In this document: piece after piece, positions 40,345 through 50,556 of the stretch
Numbering within the stretch: position 1 is the first letter of the stretch
How the letters are laid out: each line of letters opens with the position of its first letter
From: Methanogenium cariaci JCM 10550
GTDB lineage: Archaea; Halobacteriota; Methanomicrobia; Methanomicrobiales; Methanomicrobiaceae
Length of the DNA stretch: 64,000 nucleotides
Reading direction: 5' to 3'
NCBI RefSeq assembly: GCF_001315945.1
Contig: NZ_BBBG01000009.1
Span: 1 to 64,000, forward strand
The notes under the pieces: generated by a model
Database searches by the model: none
Seen by the model: only the letters and a program-made list of their open reading frames with translations
What the model was told of the DNA's origin: nothing
Translations under genes and position numbers: made by a program

Positions 40345-42763
40345 TCAGAAGAAGTCCGCGAGAGTCGTGTGTGACGGGTCCATCTCCTGCCATGTCCAGC
40401 CCACTGCTTCAATGATACGTGATATCGGTTGTTCAACCGAGCGGTTCAGCATTTTTTCCAGATCGATTTCAAATTCCGGGGGGATCTGGTCTGCGTATTC
40501 AAAGCATATGACATCCGTCTTTGGATATTTTCCGGTCACATTTCTGATGTAGACACGTTTGGGTTTACTCCCGGAGAGAAAATTCGTTCCCAGATATTTG
40601 TTGGAATATTCCGCCCCCCCTCTGATGTGTGCATCCTTGTTCTTGTAGCTGTCCAGCGATTTGTTAATCCCGCCGGGAGTCCCGATTTCATCAAGAGAAT
40701 AGGTGCCTTTCCGGTATTTTCGGATCACATCCCCCCCAAGATATGCTTTAACCGCAGCTTTGCCCGCGCCCCGGAGGATCTGCTCCATCACATGCTGCTG
40801 GACCTCTTTTGTCACCTGGGATGAATCCGACCGTTTCATCTCAAAGCCGACGATATCGATCTTATCTACCTCTTTTCCCTCTTTCCAGACCAGGTGTCCT
40901 GCATACCGTTTCTTCTTCCCTGCCTGGAAGAACCGCCGGTAAATCTTCTCGAATTTAATGGAAAAGTAATGCGTTTCGGCCCCCCCAAGCACGTCACGGG
41001 CAAAGTCCCCCCCGTAGCTCGTGTTGAGGCGTGCCTCAATCGCCCGTGCCATTGCAATGGTCTCTTCGGTCTCTGCGACAGGGAGCTCTATCATACAGGA
41101 ATCCGTGTCCCCGTAGAGAACGGTGTATCCCATGCCGGTGATCACGTCACGTGTGTGGGCAATGATCGCCCGTCCCACCGAGGTGACCGCTGATCCAATC
41201 TCCCGGTCATACAACCGGAACCGGGCATAGCCGGAGACACCATAATAGGTGTTCATGATCACCTTGAGCACGTTCTGCTGTATGTCATACAGCAGGTAAT
41301 CGGGTGAGCCGTATTCAAAGGTGTCCCTGAGTGCTTTCTTCTCGTCACGTTCGCTGAGGAGGTCTGAAATGATACTCCGCGTCAGCCCGTCCGGTGATTT
41401 TCTGAACCGGATGCCATTGGGTGCATGGAGTTCTCCTTCCGGATCCTTTGTCTCCATTGATGCATTGATGGTCATCATGCACATCGGGTACAGGGACTTC
41501 AGGTCAAGCACCACCACATTCTCCTTTATGCCCCGTGAAGTCAAAGACCGTTGCCCCCCTCAAATTCATCGCCTGCCGCAAATCCCTTTGAAGGGAGTAC
41601 ATATCTGCCAAATGCCTTGCGGAGCACGAAGATGTCGATCACGTTCGAGGAGTTGAGCGTCCGGTCCAGCGGACAGCCTACATACCGGGCAATTTCCCGG
41701 TAAAACCCGATGATGCTGTTTTTCGCATCAATGCCCACGCAGAGTTCCACATCGCGGAGATTGTAGGCCACCAGATCCTGCGGATTATCCCGCCAGAGTG
41801 CGCACAGGGTACCGGTGTAGCGGATCTTGCCTTCCCCCCCCAGTTCCTCTTCCCCCCCGATGGCGTCCAGACGGTATGACTCCTTGCGTGAACTCTGCAT
41901 CTTCCGGTATCCCATCAGAAGGTCAAAGAGGGCCCTTCCCCCCCGAAGGGGGGGGTTTCTGGCACCGGCACCGGGAATCCGGGAGAGTGAATCGGGTTCA
42001 AGACCGATGGCATCCATGCGCTTTGTGATATAGCTGATATCAAAATCGACAAAGTTCCACCCGGAAAGGATATCGGGATCTTTCTCACGGATATATGCGG
42101 CAAGACCCTTCAGGAGGTCACGTTCCGAGGTATAGGTGAAGATTTCATGGTTCGTACGGACCGGGACGGGCACCGCACTCTCCGCACGTCCCGGGGGGGG
42201 ATGCCGGTAGAGGGTCACATAGGCATCATCGAATGAATCATGGCAGGTGATGCAGACGATCGCGTCACGGTTTGGTTCCGGGAATCCACGTTCATCCTCG
42301 CACTCAATATCCATCATACAGACGCGGGCCGGTGCATCCACCTCTGCAGGCGTGATGTCGCGGTAGTCTGCCGGTGTGCCGGGGGGGACGATGGCTCCGC
42401 CGGTCAGGCCCCGGTCAATCAGGTAGCGGGTGGCAAAGGGGGGGATGTCGGCTTCATAATGCGGTTCGTAATAATCACGTACTTCGCGGACATCACCCGG
42501 TGAACGGGTGTAGACTCTGCGGAGCGTCTCCCCGCGTATGGAGGTATAGGTCGCCGTAGTATCAACCTCGGTCCTTGGATGGGGAGGGAGTGTATCCGCC
42601 TTTTCAAGAGGCGCGTAGAAGTATGGCTGAAACCCGGTCACGTCTATCCGGTGGGCGGTGCCGGTGGGGGTCGCGTCCGAAGATATAGACCACCGGCCCG
42701 TCAGGGGGTGTTTGCATACTCAACCTGGTTAATGGCAAGGCTGAGTTCACCGTTGTTACTCAT
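40345..42763 (-). CDS. polB: Family B DNA polymerase, several frameshifts
   Basis: About 806 residues when repaired. The start is MSNNGELSLAINQVEYANTP. The 3'-5' exonuclease motifs are MMDIECE, GWNFVDFDISYI and YNLRDVEL; the polymerase motifs are VVLDLKSLYP (A), KVIMNTYYGVSGY (B) and YGDTDS (C). This is the replicative-type archaeal PolB. Breaks are at C5 runs at about 42652 and 42699 (C4 expected in each), a C6 at 41555 (C5 expected) and a G4 at 41528 (G3 expected). It overlaps the mdh stop by 8 bp, so the two are co-transcribed. Confidence 0.94.
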
Positions 42764-43634
42764 CTGCCCTCCTGCAGAGTGCAGAGGATGCAACCGCTGC
42801 CTCCCTGAACCGCGCCTCTTCCCAGGTGTCAAGGTTCCATTCAATGATCTCTTCAATACCGCTCCGCCCGATGCGTGCGGGCACCCCCCCGAGAGAACAG
42901 CCGGTAACACCGTATTCACCGTTCAGGACACAGGAAACCGGCAGTACGGCATGGGAATCTTCAGCCACATTACGGATCAGGTTTACGATATGCCATGCCG
43001 GTCCGAATACAGTTCCTCCCTTTCCCCCCCGGATAACTTCCATACTCGACCGGCGCATCTTTCCCAGAATCTCATTGCGTACACTTTCCGGCACATCCTC
43101 TGGCAGGGATGAGAAGAGGGGCACTTGGTGTTCCCCATGCTCACCCAGCACCCATGCGTCACCCGGTATGCCCGATTCTTTCAGGTACCCGCCAAAGCGG
43201 GCCGCGTCAAGCTGACCCCCCCCGAATCCGACACACCGCTCACGGGGAATGTGGCAGCGGCGATGCAGGAAATAATTATTTGCATCCATCGGATTTGTTA
43301 TGGTGATCAGCACACCGGCATACCCTTCCAGAAAGCCGGCACACTCATCGACTGCAGGAAGGTTTACTGAAAGCAGGTCTGCACGGGTTTTGATATCAGG
43401 CGTCCGTGCTCTGCCTGCTGAAAATACTGCAATATCAGCTCTGCTGATATCGCCCGGGTCGGTTGAGACGGAGAGGTCAATACCGGTATGGAGAATGTCA
43501 AGCGCCTGCGCACGGGAGAGTGTAGCATCGATGTCATAGAGACAGATGTCATCTGCGATCCCCCCCAGCACCGAAGCGAGGTACGCCACCTCACCACCAA
43601 TCTTTCCGACACCCATCACCGAGAGGCTGGTCAT
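42756..43634 (-). CDS. mdh: Malate dehydrogenase (LDH/MDH superfamily)
   Basis: Intact, 292 residues. NAD(P)-binding VMGVGKIGGEVAY at the N-terminus, LYDIDATLSRAQ (Asp for the adenine ribose), GRARTPDIKTRADLL (active-site mobile loop), ITNPMDA and the catalytic His in LGEHGEHQVPLFS. It interconverts malate and oxaloacetate, part of the reductive partial citric-acid pathway of methanogens. The proposed extra Gly residues (QL.. GFG(G)GQLDAARFG) are at a 7-base run. It is divergent from pyrD and overlaps polB. Confidence 0.92.
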   Translation of the reverse strand: MTSLSVMGVGKIGGEVAYLASVLGGIADDICLYDIDATLSRAQALDILHTGIDLSVSTDPGDISRADIAVFSAGRARTPDIKTRADLLSVNLPAVDECAGFLEGYAGVLITITNPMDANNYFLHRRCHIPRERCVGFGGGQLDAARFGGYLKESGIPGDAWVLGEHGEHQVPLFSSLPEDVPESVRNEILGKMRRSSMEVIRGGKGGTVFGPAWHIVNLIRNVAEDSHAVLPVSCVLNGEYGVTGCSLGGVPARIGRSGIEEIIEWNLDTWEEARFREAAVASSALCRRADE

Positions 43635-43683
43635 GGATCAGTTATGGGTATGCTAATAATAAATAACTACAATTTCTAACCAG

Positions 43684-44594
43684 ATGGTCACGTTAATTCC
43701 GGGAGATATAACCGTAGGCGGCGTCAGGCTGCATAATCACTGCATGCTTGCAGCAGGCGTGCTGGGAACAACCGGTGCATCCCTTGCACGGATGCTCAAA
43801 TCCGGAGCAGGTGGCGTTGTAACCAAGTCAATCGGACCTGAACCGAAAGAAGGGCATAAAGGCCCCCCCTGTGTCGCCGTCTATGACGGTGCCGTGATGA
43901 ACGCGATGGGTCTCCCCAATCCTTCCCGCGAGTTTATCAGGGAACTGGACGGGCTCGTGGGAGCACCGGTCATCGCCTCCATCTTCGGCGGTACCCCCCC
44001 TGAAGAGTTCGGGGAAGTGGCGGACTGGTTTGCAGGCAAGGTGCAGGCACTTGAACTCAACCTCTCCTGTCCTCATGCGGAAGGCTACGGCGCGGCAGTG
44101 GGGGGGGCAGACCCGGACAGGGTCGAACAGTGCACACGCATGGCAAAAGAGTCCGGACTTCCGGTATGGGTGAAACTCACCCGAATGTGACCGATATAAC
44201 GGAGATCGGCCTTGCCGCAGAACGCGGCGGGGGGGCAGATGCCATTGTGGCGGTGAATACTGTGAAGGCGATGCGGATATCGACAGATTTCAGGCGCCCG
44301 GCGCTGGGGGGGAACGGCATGGGCGGTCTCTCCGGCCCTGCCATCTTCCCGGTGGCGGTCCGGTGTGTATGGGAACTCTATGAATCCTGTGAAATCCCTA
44401 TCATCGGGTGCGGCGGCATCTCGAGCGCAGACAATGTGGTGGAGATGATGATGGCCGGTGCCTCAGCGGTGGAAATCGGCAGTGCTGTTATTGAAGATGC
44501 CAGTATATTCCGGCAGATCACCGAGAACCTGTATCGCCGTGACGGCGGGGGGGAATGCCCCGAAGACATTGTGGGGGGGTGTGCCCATGCATAA
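43684..44594 (+). CDS. pyrD: Dihydroorotate dehydrogenase PyrD (class 1B), one frameshift
   Basis: About 303 residues. FMN-binding and catalytic pieces: NHCMLAAGVLGTTGASLARM, VTKSIGPEPKEGH, AMGLPNPSREF, LELNLSCPH, VWVKLTPNVTDITEIG, NTVKAMRI, and GCGGISSADNVVEMMMAGAS. It oxidises dihydroorotate to orotate. The frame breaks at 44178, where CCCC reads CCC (KLTPNVTD expected). RGG(G)ADAIVAVN and LG(G)NGMGG have one Gly too many at G7 runs. It overlaps pyrK, its electron-transfer partner, by 8 bp. Confidence 0.94.
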
Positions 44595-45360
44595 GATTCC
44601 CTCTGTCCCGGTGGTAATCACCGAGATCATTGAAGAGTCCCCGTCCCTCAGGACATTTGTCTTCTCCCGCCGGTTTCCGGCAGAACCGGGCCAGTTCTGT
44701 ATGGTCTGGGTGCCCGGCACCGATGAGATACCGATGGCGTTTTCCGCACAGAATGCGATCACCGTCCAGAAGGTGGGAGAGGCGACAGAAGCACTCTTTG
44801 CACTCAGTCCAGGGGGACGAGATAGGTATCAAAGGACCGCTCGGAAACGGATTTACCCCCCCTCCGGCAGAACCCTTGCCGTTGCAGGCGGTGTCGGGGC
44901 AGCACCCCCCCTGCGCCTTCTTGCCACATCCGGTGCGGCAGATGACTTCATACTGGGTGCACGCACGGCAGACGAACTGCTCTTCCCCCCCGGAGAACTC
45001 TCCGGCTGCACCAATCTCCAGTGCGCCACGGACGACGGGACGTCCGGGCACCACGGGTTTGTCACCGACCTGTTGCGTGCAGCAGATCCCTCATCCTATG
45101 ACACCATCTGTGTATGTGGCCCTGAGGTAATGATGAATGCGGTCCTTTCCATTCTCTGCGAGGCAGGATGTCCGGAAAAAGGGCAGTTCAGTCTGCACCG
45201 CTACATGAAATGCGGTGTTGGCATCTGCGGCTCATGCTGTATCGACCCCACGGGACTCAGAGTCTGCCGTGATGGTCCGGTATTTACCGGAGATGTCATT
45301 ATAGACAGTGAATTCGGGTCCTACGCACGGGATGCGTCAGGACGCCGGAAATCTGTCTGA
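44587..45360 (+). CDS. pyrK: Dihydroorotate dehydrogenase electron-transfer subunit PyrK, frameshifted
   Basis: About 257 residues of the ferredoxin-reductase type: PGQFCMVWVPGTDEIPMAFS (FAD), GDEIGIKGPLGNGF, AVAGGVGAAP(P)LRLLA (NAD), VCGPEVMMNAVL, and the [2Fe-2S] ligands in KCGVGICGSCCIDPTGLRVC. It carries electrons from dihydroorotate dehydrogenase to NAD or another acceptor. Breaks at a G5 at 44814 (G4 expected) and near 44857. PyrD and PyrK overlap, as is usual for this two-subunit enzyme. Confidence 0.93.
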   Translation: MHKIPSVPVVITEIIEESPSLRTFVFSRRFPAEPGQFCMVWVPGTDEIPMAFSAQNAITVQKVGEATEALFALSPGGRDRYQRTARKRIYPPSGRTLAVAGGVGAAPPLRLLATSGAADDFILGARTADELLFPPGELSGCTNLQCATDDGTSGHHGFVTDLLRAADPSSYDTICVCGPEVMMNAVLSILCEAGCPEKGQFSLHRYMKCGVGICGSCCIDPTGLRVCRDGPVFTGDVIIDSEFGSYARDASGRRKSV

Positions 45361-45428
45361 CCACATTTTTCTCCGGCAGTGGAACAGAGACCCAATCTTT
45401 TTACCCTCCGCCTGCCATTCTGGACAGC

Positions 45429-45713
45429 ATGGAAGATGAAGCATACCGCAGGGCAAAGGCGCATGTACAGGAAGTCAGGGGGGGATTTTATACTCATTTT
45501 GCCACGTATATATTTATCAATCTCCTCCTCTTCGCGGTCAATGCCGTCACCTCCTGGGGGGGCAACTGGTGGTTTTACTGGGTCACACTCTTCTGGGGGG
45601 GAATTGGCATTGTGATACATGCGGCATCGGTCTGGGGGGGCAGCAGACATTTCCTGGGAAAAGAATGGGAAGAGAAAAAAATACAGACAATACTTGAAAA
45701 AGAGAATAGGTAA
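45429..45713 (+). CDS. Small membrane protein of the 2TM-domain type
   Basis: 94 residues: a charged N-terminus (EDEAYRRAKAHVQEVRG) then two membrane segments (FATYIFINLLLFAVNAVTSW and WFYWVTLFWGGIGIVIHAA) and a charged tail. This is the 2TM domain found fused to histidine kinases or alone in many prokaryotes. Each of the extra Gly residues sits at a G7 run (four of them in this short gene). Function unknown. Confidence 0.75.
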   Translation: MEDEAYRRAKAHVQEVRGGFYTHFATYIFINLLLFAVNAVTSWGGNWWFYWVTLFWGGIGIVIHAASVWGGSRHFLGKEWEEKKIQTILEKENR

Positions 45714-45721
45714 CCGATCTT

Positions 45722-46208
45722 TTAGCGGTGATACTGCCGGCCGGCATTGATCATCGCAGCACGGTATATCTGCTCGGCAAGAATCAGCCGGGCCATCTGG
45801 TGTGGAAAGGTCATCGGTCCAAACGAGAGCCGTAGGTCAGCCCGTGACCGTACCTCCGGGGGGGCAATGCCCAGACTCCCGCCGATGACGAGGGTGATTC
45901 TGTTTTTCCCTTCCAGTATCGCATCATTCAGGTAGCGGGCGAATGCCTCGGAGGCCATCGTCCGTCCTCCGACATCAAGGACAATACACAGGTCCTGTGA
46001 ACGAACATGGGAGAGGATGCGGGATCCTTCTTTTGCAAGAATGCGTGTTTTTTCCGCAGTACCGGCATTGTCTGGCAGGCGCTCATCCGCCACCTCTGTT
46101 ACGGTAAATTCCGCCATACCGGTCAGTCGCCGGGAGTACTCTGCAACCCCCGTCCCGGTAGAACGGCTCCTTTGCCTTTCCCACGGCAATGACCTGAAAT
46201 CTGACCAT
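45722..46208 (-). CDS. rlmH: SPOUT RNA methyltransferase RlmH, one frameshift
   Basis: From ATG 46208 the start is MVRFQVIAVGKAKEPFYRDG, then VAEYSRRLTGMAEFTVTEVAD, LDVGGRTMASEAFARYL, ITLVIGGSLGIAP(P)EV and the knotted C-terminus LSFGPMTFPHQMARLILAEQ. RlmH methylates a pseudouridine in helix 69 of 23S rRNA in bacteria; archaeal members are presumed similar. About 162 residues. The break is at a C5 at 46146 (C4 expected). It is the last gene of panE-mobA-rlmH. Confidence 0.93.
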
Positions 46209-46213
46209 CCGTC

Positions 46214-46819
46214 TCAGACCTCCGGAAAGACCGCACGAAGATGGGCATAATCTTCTTCATTATTGATATTGGTGAAGGTCAGAAGATCGGGATCATACCT
46301 GCGGAGGAGGTTGCAGTCCACATAGTTTACGGAAAGGCCGCCCATGAGATCCCGCATCGAGCGGGCCTCATCAGCACCCTCAAACCGTTCAACCAGTGCC
46401 TGCCGCCGGTATACGGCATGAAGGGGGGGTTCTGTCATCCCGTTCTCCCAGCGTGGAATCGCAGCGTCAAAGCCCTCTGTGACATGGAAAAGATATTCAA
46501 TGACGGATCCGCTGACACAGGGCATATCACAGGCAACAGCAAAGAGGAGATCTCCTTCTGCTTCACATACACCGGCATGAATGCCACCGACAGGACCGCG
46601 GCCCTGACGACGGTCCGGGACAACCCTGACACCGGTGAACCCGGAAAAACGCCGGCACTGGTCATTGTCACGGGCAACAATGATGACTTCATCAACAATT
46701 TCGTTCAGGGTGGAGATCAGACGTGAGATGAAGGTCTCGCCGCAATGATTAAAGAAATATTTTTCCTTTCCTCCCGCTCTGCGAGCTTCTCCACCTGCAA
46801 GAATGATGCCCGAACGCAT
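46214..46819 (-). CDS. mobA: Molybdenum cofactor guanylyltransferase-like protein MobA
   Basis: Intact, 201 residues. IILAGGEARRAGGKEKYFF is the nucleotide-binding signature (expected LAGG...GxDK), PDRRQGRGPVGGIHAG and AVACDMPCVSG (metal-binding Asp) follow. It attaches GMP to molybdopterin, needed by the Mo/W formylmethanofuran and formate dehydrogenases. The gap to rlmH is 5 bp and to panE 7 bp. Confidence 0.9.
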   Translation of the reverse strand: MRSGIILAGGEARRAGGKEKYFFNHCGETFISRLISTLNEIVDEVIIVARDNDQCRRFSGFTGVRVVPDRRQGRGPVGGIHAGVCEAEGDLLFAVACDMPCVSGSVIEYLFHVTEGFDAAIPRWENGMTEPPLHAVYRRQALVERFEGADEARSMRDLMGGLSVNYVDCNLLRRYDPDLLTFTNINNEEDYAHLRAVFPEV

Positions 46820-46826
46820 GAAATGA

Positions 46827-47755
46827 TCACGAATCTCCCAGAGTTTCCCGGAACCGGATCAGACGGGTGATAAACATATTTGCCGGGGGGTCGGAATCCC
46901 GTGTGATGCCCCCTTTGTCACCAATGCACCGTTCATAACGTCAATTTCGGTTCGTTTCCCGGCTGAAAGTGCCTGATACATGGACGAATGATGCTGGTAT
47001 GTTGCAGGAATCTGTTTGTCGTGCAGGTAGTTGAGATACGCATCCGCAGTCGGATATTTTAGGGTGATTCCTTCCGCATCTGCAACGGCATAGGCTTCTT
47101 CTACAATGTCGGTGATCACCTCCCAGGCATATGGGTTCAGAAGAGCACCGTAGGCTACACCCATCACTGCACCAAGCGGATTTAACGCTGCATTGTAGAT
47201 GGTTTTCCCCCCCCATATCGCAGAACGTATTGCATCCGTTGCGGTGGCGACAATCCCTGCCTTTTCAAACAGTCTGACAAGAGTTGCAACCCGTTCGTCA
47301 CAACCGTCCGGAAAGAGACCAAACTGTGCCTCCCCTCCGATAACCGAGATATGGATGTCAGCATCTCCCCCCCGCCATTCAAATCCGGTGATGATCATGC
47401 CGCCAATAATATTGTCGGTATATTCGCTGATGATCTCCTCGTTTCCAATCCCGTTCTGAATGGATACCACGGCAGCATCCCCCCCGAATCGGTCATGAAA
47501 TTGCTCACAGATCTCCCGTGTCTGTGTCGCCTTGGACGTAATGAGGATATAATCATATTCAGCGTCCGGAAGGTCTGTGGTGCAGGGAAAGAAATAGGTC
47601 CCGTCACCCCCCCAGAGACCGGTAAGGCGCAGGCCAAGACGTGTGACGGCATCTGCATGCCGTGGTCGTGATACTGCATGGATATCCGCCAGTGATGAGA
47701 GGCGGGCGGCTATGGAAAGTCCGACCGCACCTGCCCCGAGTACTGCTATCTTCAT
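46827..47755 (-). CDS. panE: 2-dehydropantoate 2-reductase PanE, frameshifted at the C-terminus
   Basis: The N-terminal Rossmann motif is MKIAVLGAGAVGLSIAARL, followed by ILITSKATQT, VSIQNGIGNEEII and the catalytic region SAIWG(G)KTIYNAALNPLGAV; the C-terminal helical part has HHSSMYQALSAGKRTEIDVM. It reduces ketopantoate to pantoate for coenzyme A synthesis. The present frame ends after IPTPRQ; with the G6 run at 46885 as G4 it continues NMFITRLIRFRETLGDS to a stop at 46827. About 309 residues. First gene of the three-gene operon. Confidence 0.9.
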
Positions 47756-48118
47756 GGTCTCCCTGTAGGTGATAGATATGCCCTCCGTACATTTAAATGA
47801 TCATCATTCAGATCCAGAGGGATAATGAATCATAGTAGCTCCGATCTGAAATTTACTTATCAAAAACCAGAATTCAGATCTTTTTATTTTTTTGTTTCGG
47901 AGGGAATCCCCGAATAAAAACGGTAGCTCTTCTGTTTGGAACAGGTCAGGGCATTCTCTGGACTCATCCATTCTGTTCCATTGTAAGAAGGGCGGATTTT
48001 ATTGATACATCCTGATTAAACCCGCTGGGCCCGATCTTTGCAAACGATATGCGATGGATGTTGGTTTTTGATCCGTTTACATGCACCCATCAGAGGCCAA
48101 ACCGGCAGGCGACGGACG
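47756..48118. other. Intergenic region with likely panE promoter
   Basis: 363 bp between panE and the 3' end of the helicase gene. The minus-strand TATA-like atcatttaaatgtacgg near 47790-47806 could drive panE. A T-rich tract (tctttttatttttttg, about 47878-47895) lies in the middle. No coding frame with family likeness and no RNA gene seen. Confidence 0.45.
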
Positions 48119-50137
48119 TCAGCGCCAGCCTTTTGCCTCATCGGCAAACGAGGCGAGCGTACAGGGTATCATCTCTTCCTGCATCCAGGGGGGGGCAGAC
48201 CTCCATGTACTTCTGTCTCAAGAAACCGACTCTCTCCGATCAAAAGAACACCGTGGTCCTCAGGCGTGCGCAGCACACGGCCCAGTGCCTGCAGGACACG
48301 ATTGATGGCAGGCATGGTGTATGAAATGAATTCACCCTCTTTCCCGAACTTGTTTTTGAAATACTGATTCGTCATCCGCCGCACTTCGGTGAACGGCGCA
48401 AGTGGCAAACCGAATACCAATGCCCCGGATAGGAGTTCTCCCCCCCGGTAATCCAGTCCTTCACTCCATTTGCCGCCGCAGACACCAAAGAGAATGCCGT
48501 ATTCCCCCCCCGTGACGGAGGGACATAAACTCCCGGAGGTCGTTTGCCGCATCCGAGGACGACGACGATTCAACAAAGACCTGCTTGCGGTTCAGGCGTG
48601 ACGGGAGCCCTGCCGTGAACCGCTCCAGCAGTTCATAGGACGGGAAGTACACCGCAAGGCTTCCGTGGAGTGTTGCAAAACTGCGGATATATCCTTCAAT
48701 TCGCTCGGTGTTTCCGGCGTCCCGCCGCATCCGGTAGATGGATGTGACGTCCTGTGCGCAGAAGAGGGCACGGTTTTCCTCCGGAAATGCATTCGGAAGA
48801 CTGAGGGTATGTACCGGGAGATCTTCAAAGTAGAGGCGCCGATAACTTTCCACCGGAGAGAGTGTGCCGCTGATAAATACCGCGCAGGCATGATAGGAGG
48901 CGATGTCCTTCATGGTCGCTGACGGGTCGATATTGCGTACCTGAAGGGAGATTTCATCTCCTTTCTTCCGGTAGAGGGTGAGAAAGGCAGGGTCGTCAAG
49001 CGCCCGCATAATCCGGTAAAAAAAGGCAGTCAGGCGTTCCACCGCACTCTCTTTAAAGTCGCCCGCCTGTTTCTGTGCCTCACGATAGGTCTCTTCTGCC
49101 CGGAGGAGGTCGTCAACGATTTCATCGATACGCTGGTAGAGACTGCGACGAGCACAAACCGGACAAACGTCGCGGGGTCAAACCAGTCCTCTTCCTTGAA
49201 TGACCGTTTCAGGGAGTCCATGAACTGCCCGACGCGGGGGGGCAGCATATTCAGCAGGGCATCGGCTCCTGCGACACGGCCCCGCATTCTCCCAAGCTCG
49301 ATCATCCCCCCCTGATCAAGGGAGGTCTGAAGAAGGGTGACCGACTGGATACTCTCAACCGTATCCCCCCCGCAGTTATGCGCTTCGTCAACAAGCAGGA
49401 GTGCGTTCTCGGCTTCAATGCCCAGGGACTGATAGAGCTGGTCACGGATGTCTGTGTTAAAGAGATGGTGGAAATTCAGGAGAATGACATCCGCATCCCG
49501 TGCGGCCTGCAGGGTCACCTCATATGGACAGAGACCTTTGCAGAATTCATGGAGACGGTCCGGTGCGACGCGAGTTCGTGCCACCTGATCGCCGCGGGTC
49601 TTGAGGGTGCCCGAGGGTACCATCCGCAGGCCGTCCGCCCCCTCGACAAAGACCCGGCTCCGGATAAAATACGGGCAGAGAAGAGGATGTTCTGCATCCT
49701 GAAGCCGAACCTGATCTGCAATCACTTTGTCATTGGCCGGTACATGCGCACCTTTCCGCGCACGTTCACGCATCAATGATGAGGAGAATGCCTTTAGTCC
49801 CTCACATATACGGTAGGTGTCTCCTCCCCCCCCTCCCATCGCACATCTGGCGTTTCCCGACAAGGTACGAGTATCGCAGATTCGGATGCTTTTTTCGTAC
49901 GAGTTCCAGTTCCCGCACAAATGTATTGAGCTGGCTGACCGTCCGGACTGCGACAATGACCTTTCTGCCATTCGCCTCATCAAGGAGGGCTGAAACGACA
50001 CTTGATTTCCCACTGCCTGTCGGGGCATCAATCATCCCGATGCCGCCTTCCCGCGCACAGGCCGCCGCCATATCCAGCATATCTTCCTGGTGGGGGCGGT
50101 ATGACCCGTACGGAAAATACTCTCCTCTGACACCCAT
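48119..50137 (-). CDS. XPD/Rad3-like iron-sulfur DNA helicase, several frameshifts
   Basis: From ATG 50137: GVRGEYFPYGSYRPHQEDML, Walker A MIDAPTGSGKSS, four Cys (KRQMC, LLCPYF, EFCKGLC) in the place of the XPD [4Fe-4S] cluster, LLVDEAHNC (DEAH), FISGTLSP and, after repair, the C-terminal QALGRVLRTPEDHGV and WMQEEMIPCTLASFADE. About 672 residues; a 5'-3' helicase of repair or the DinG/ERCC2 group. Breaks lie near 49835, 49150, 48520 and at the G8 at 48188 (G6 expected, LPPWMQEE). It stands alone. Confidence 0.9.
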
Positions 50138-50251
50138 TATCACCCATGTTTGTCTGTGGGGGGGTATCATCTACTCTTGGGTATGCGCTGGCGGAGGTCA
50201 TCACCAAACACCGACTAAAAAATATATCCGGAAGGCAGAGATACATACCAT

Positions 50252-50488
50252 ATGGAATCATCACGCCGTTTCGGCCGGTCTGCTGACAACCGGATGCTGG
50301 GAGGTGTCTGCGGGGGTATTGCCGGATACCTGCATATCAGTCCCACGCTGGTAAGGATTATCTGGGTGGTGATTGCGATATTCACGTATATTCTGCCCAT
50401 GATACTTCTCTACATCGTCCTCTGGGCGCTGCTGCCGGAAGAGAGTGATCCGATGATCATCGATGCGGATTACCGCATCAGGGAATAA
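50252..50488 (+). CDS. PspC-domain membrane protein
   Basis: Intact, 78 residues. RRFGRSADNRMLGGVCGGIAGY is the PspC signature, followed by ISPTLVRIIWVVIAIFTYIL and MILLYIVLWALLPEE (two membrane segments). PspC proteins sense or respond to membrane stress; here no other psp gene is seen nearby. Divergent from the helicase gene. Confidence 0.9.
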   Translation: MESSRRFGRSADNRMLGGVCGGIAGYLHISPTLVRIIWVVIAIFTYILPMILLYIVLWALLPEESDPMIIDADYRIRE

Positions 50489-50556
50489 TATCTGCCCGTG
50501 CCCCCCCTATTTTCTGCAAACTATTTTTGCGCATCCTGCCGCATGTATAGACTACT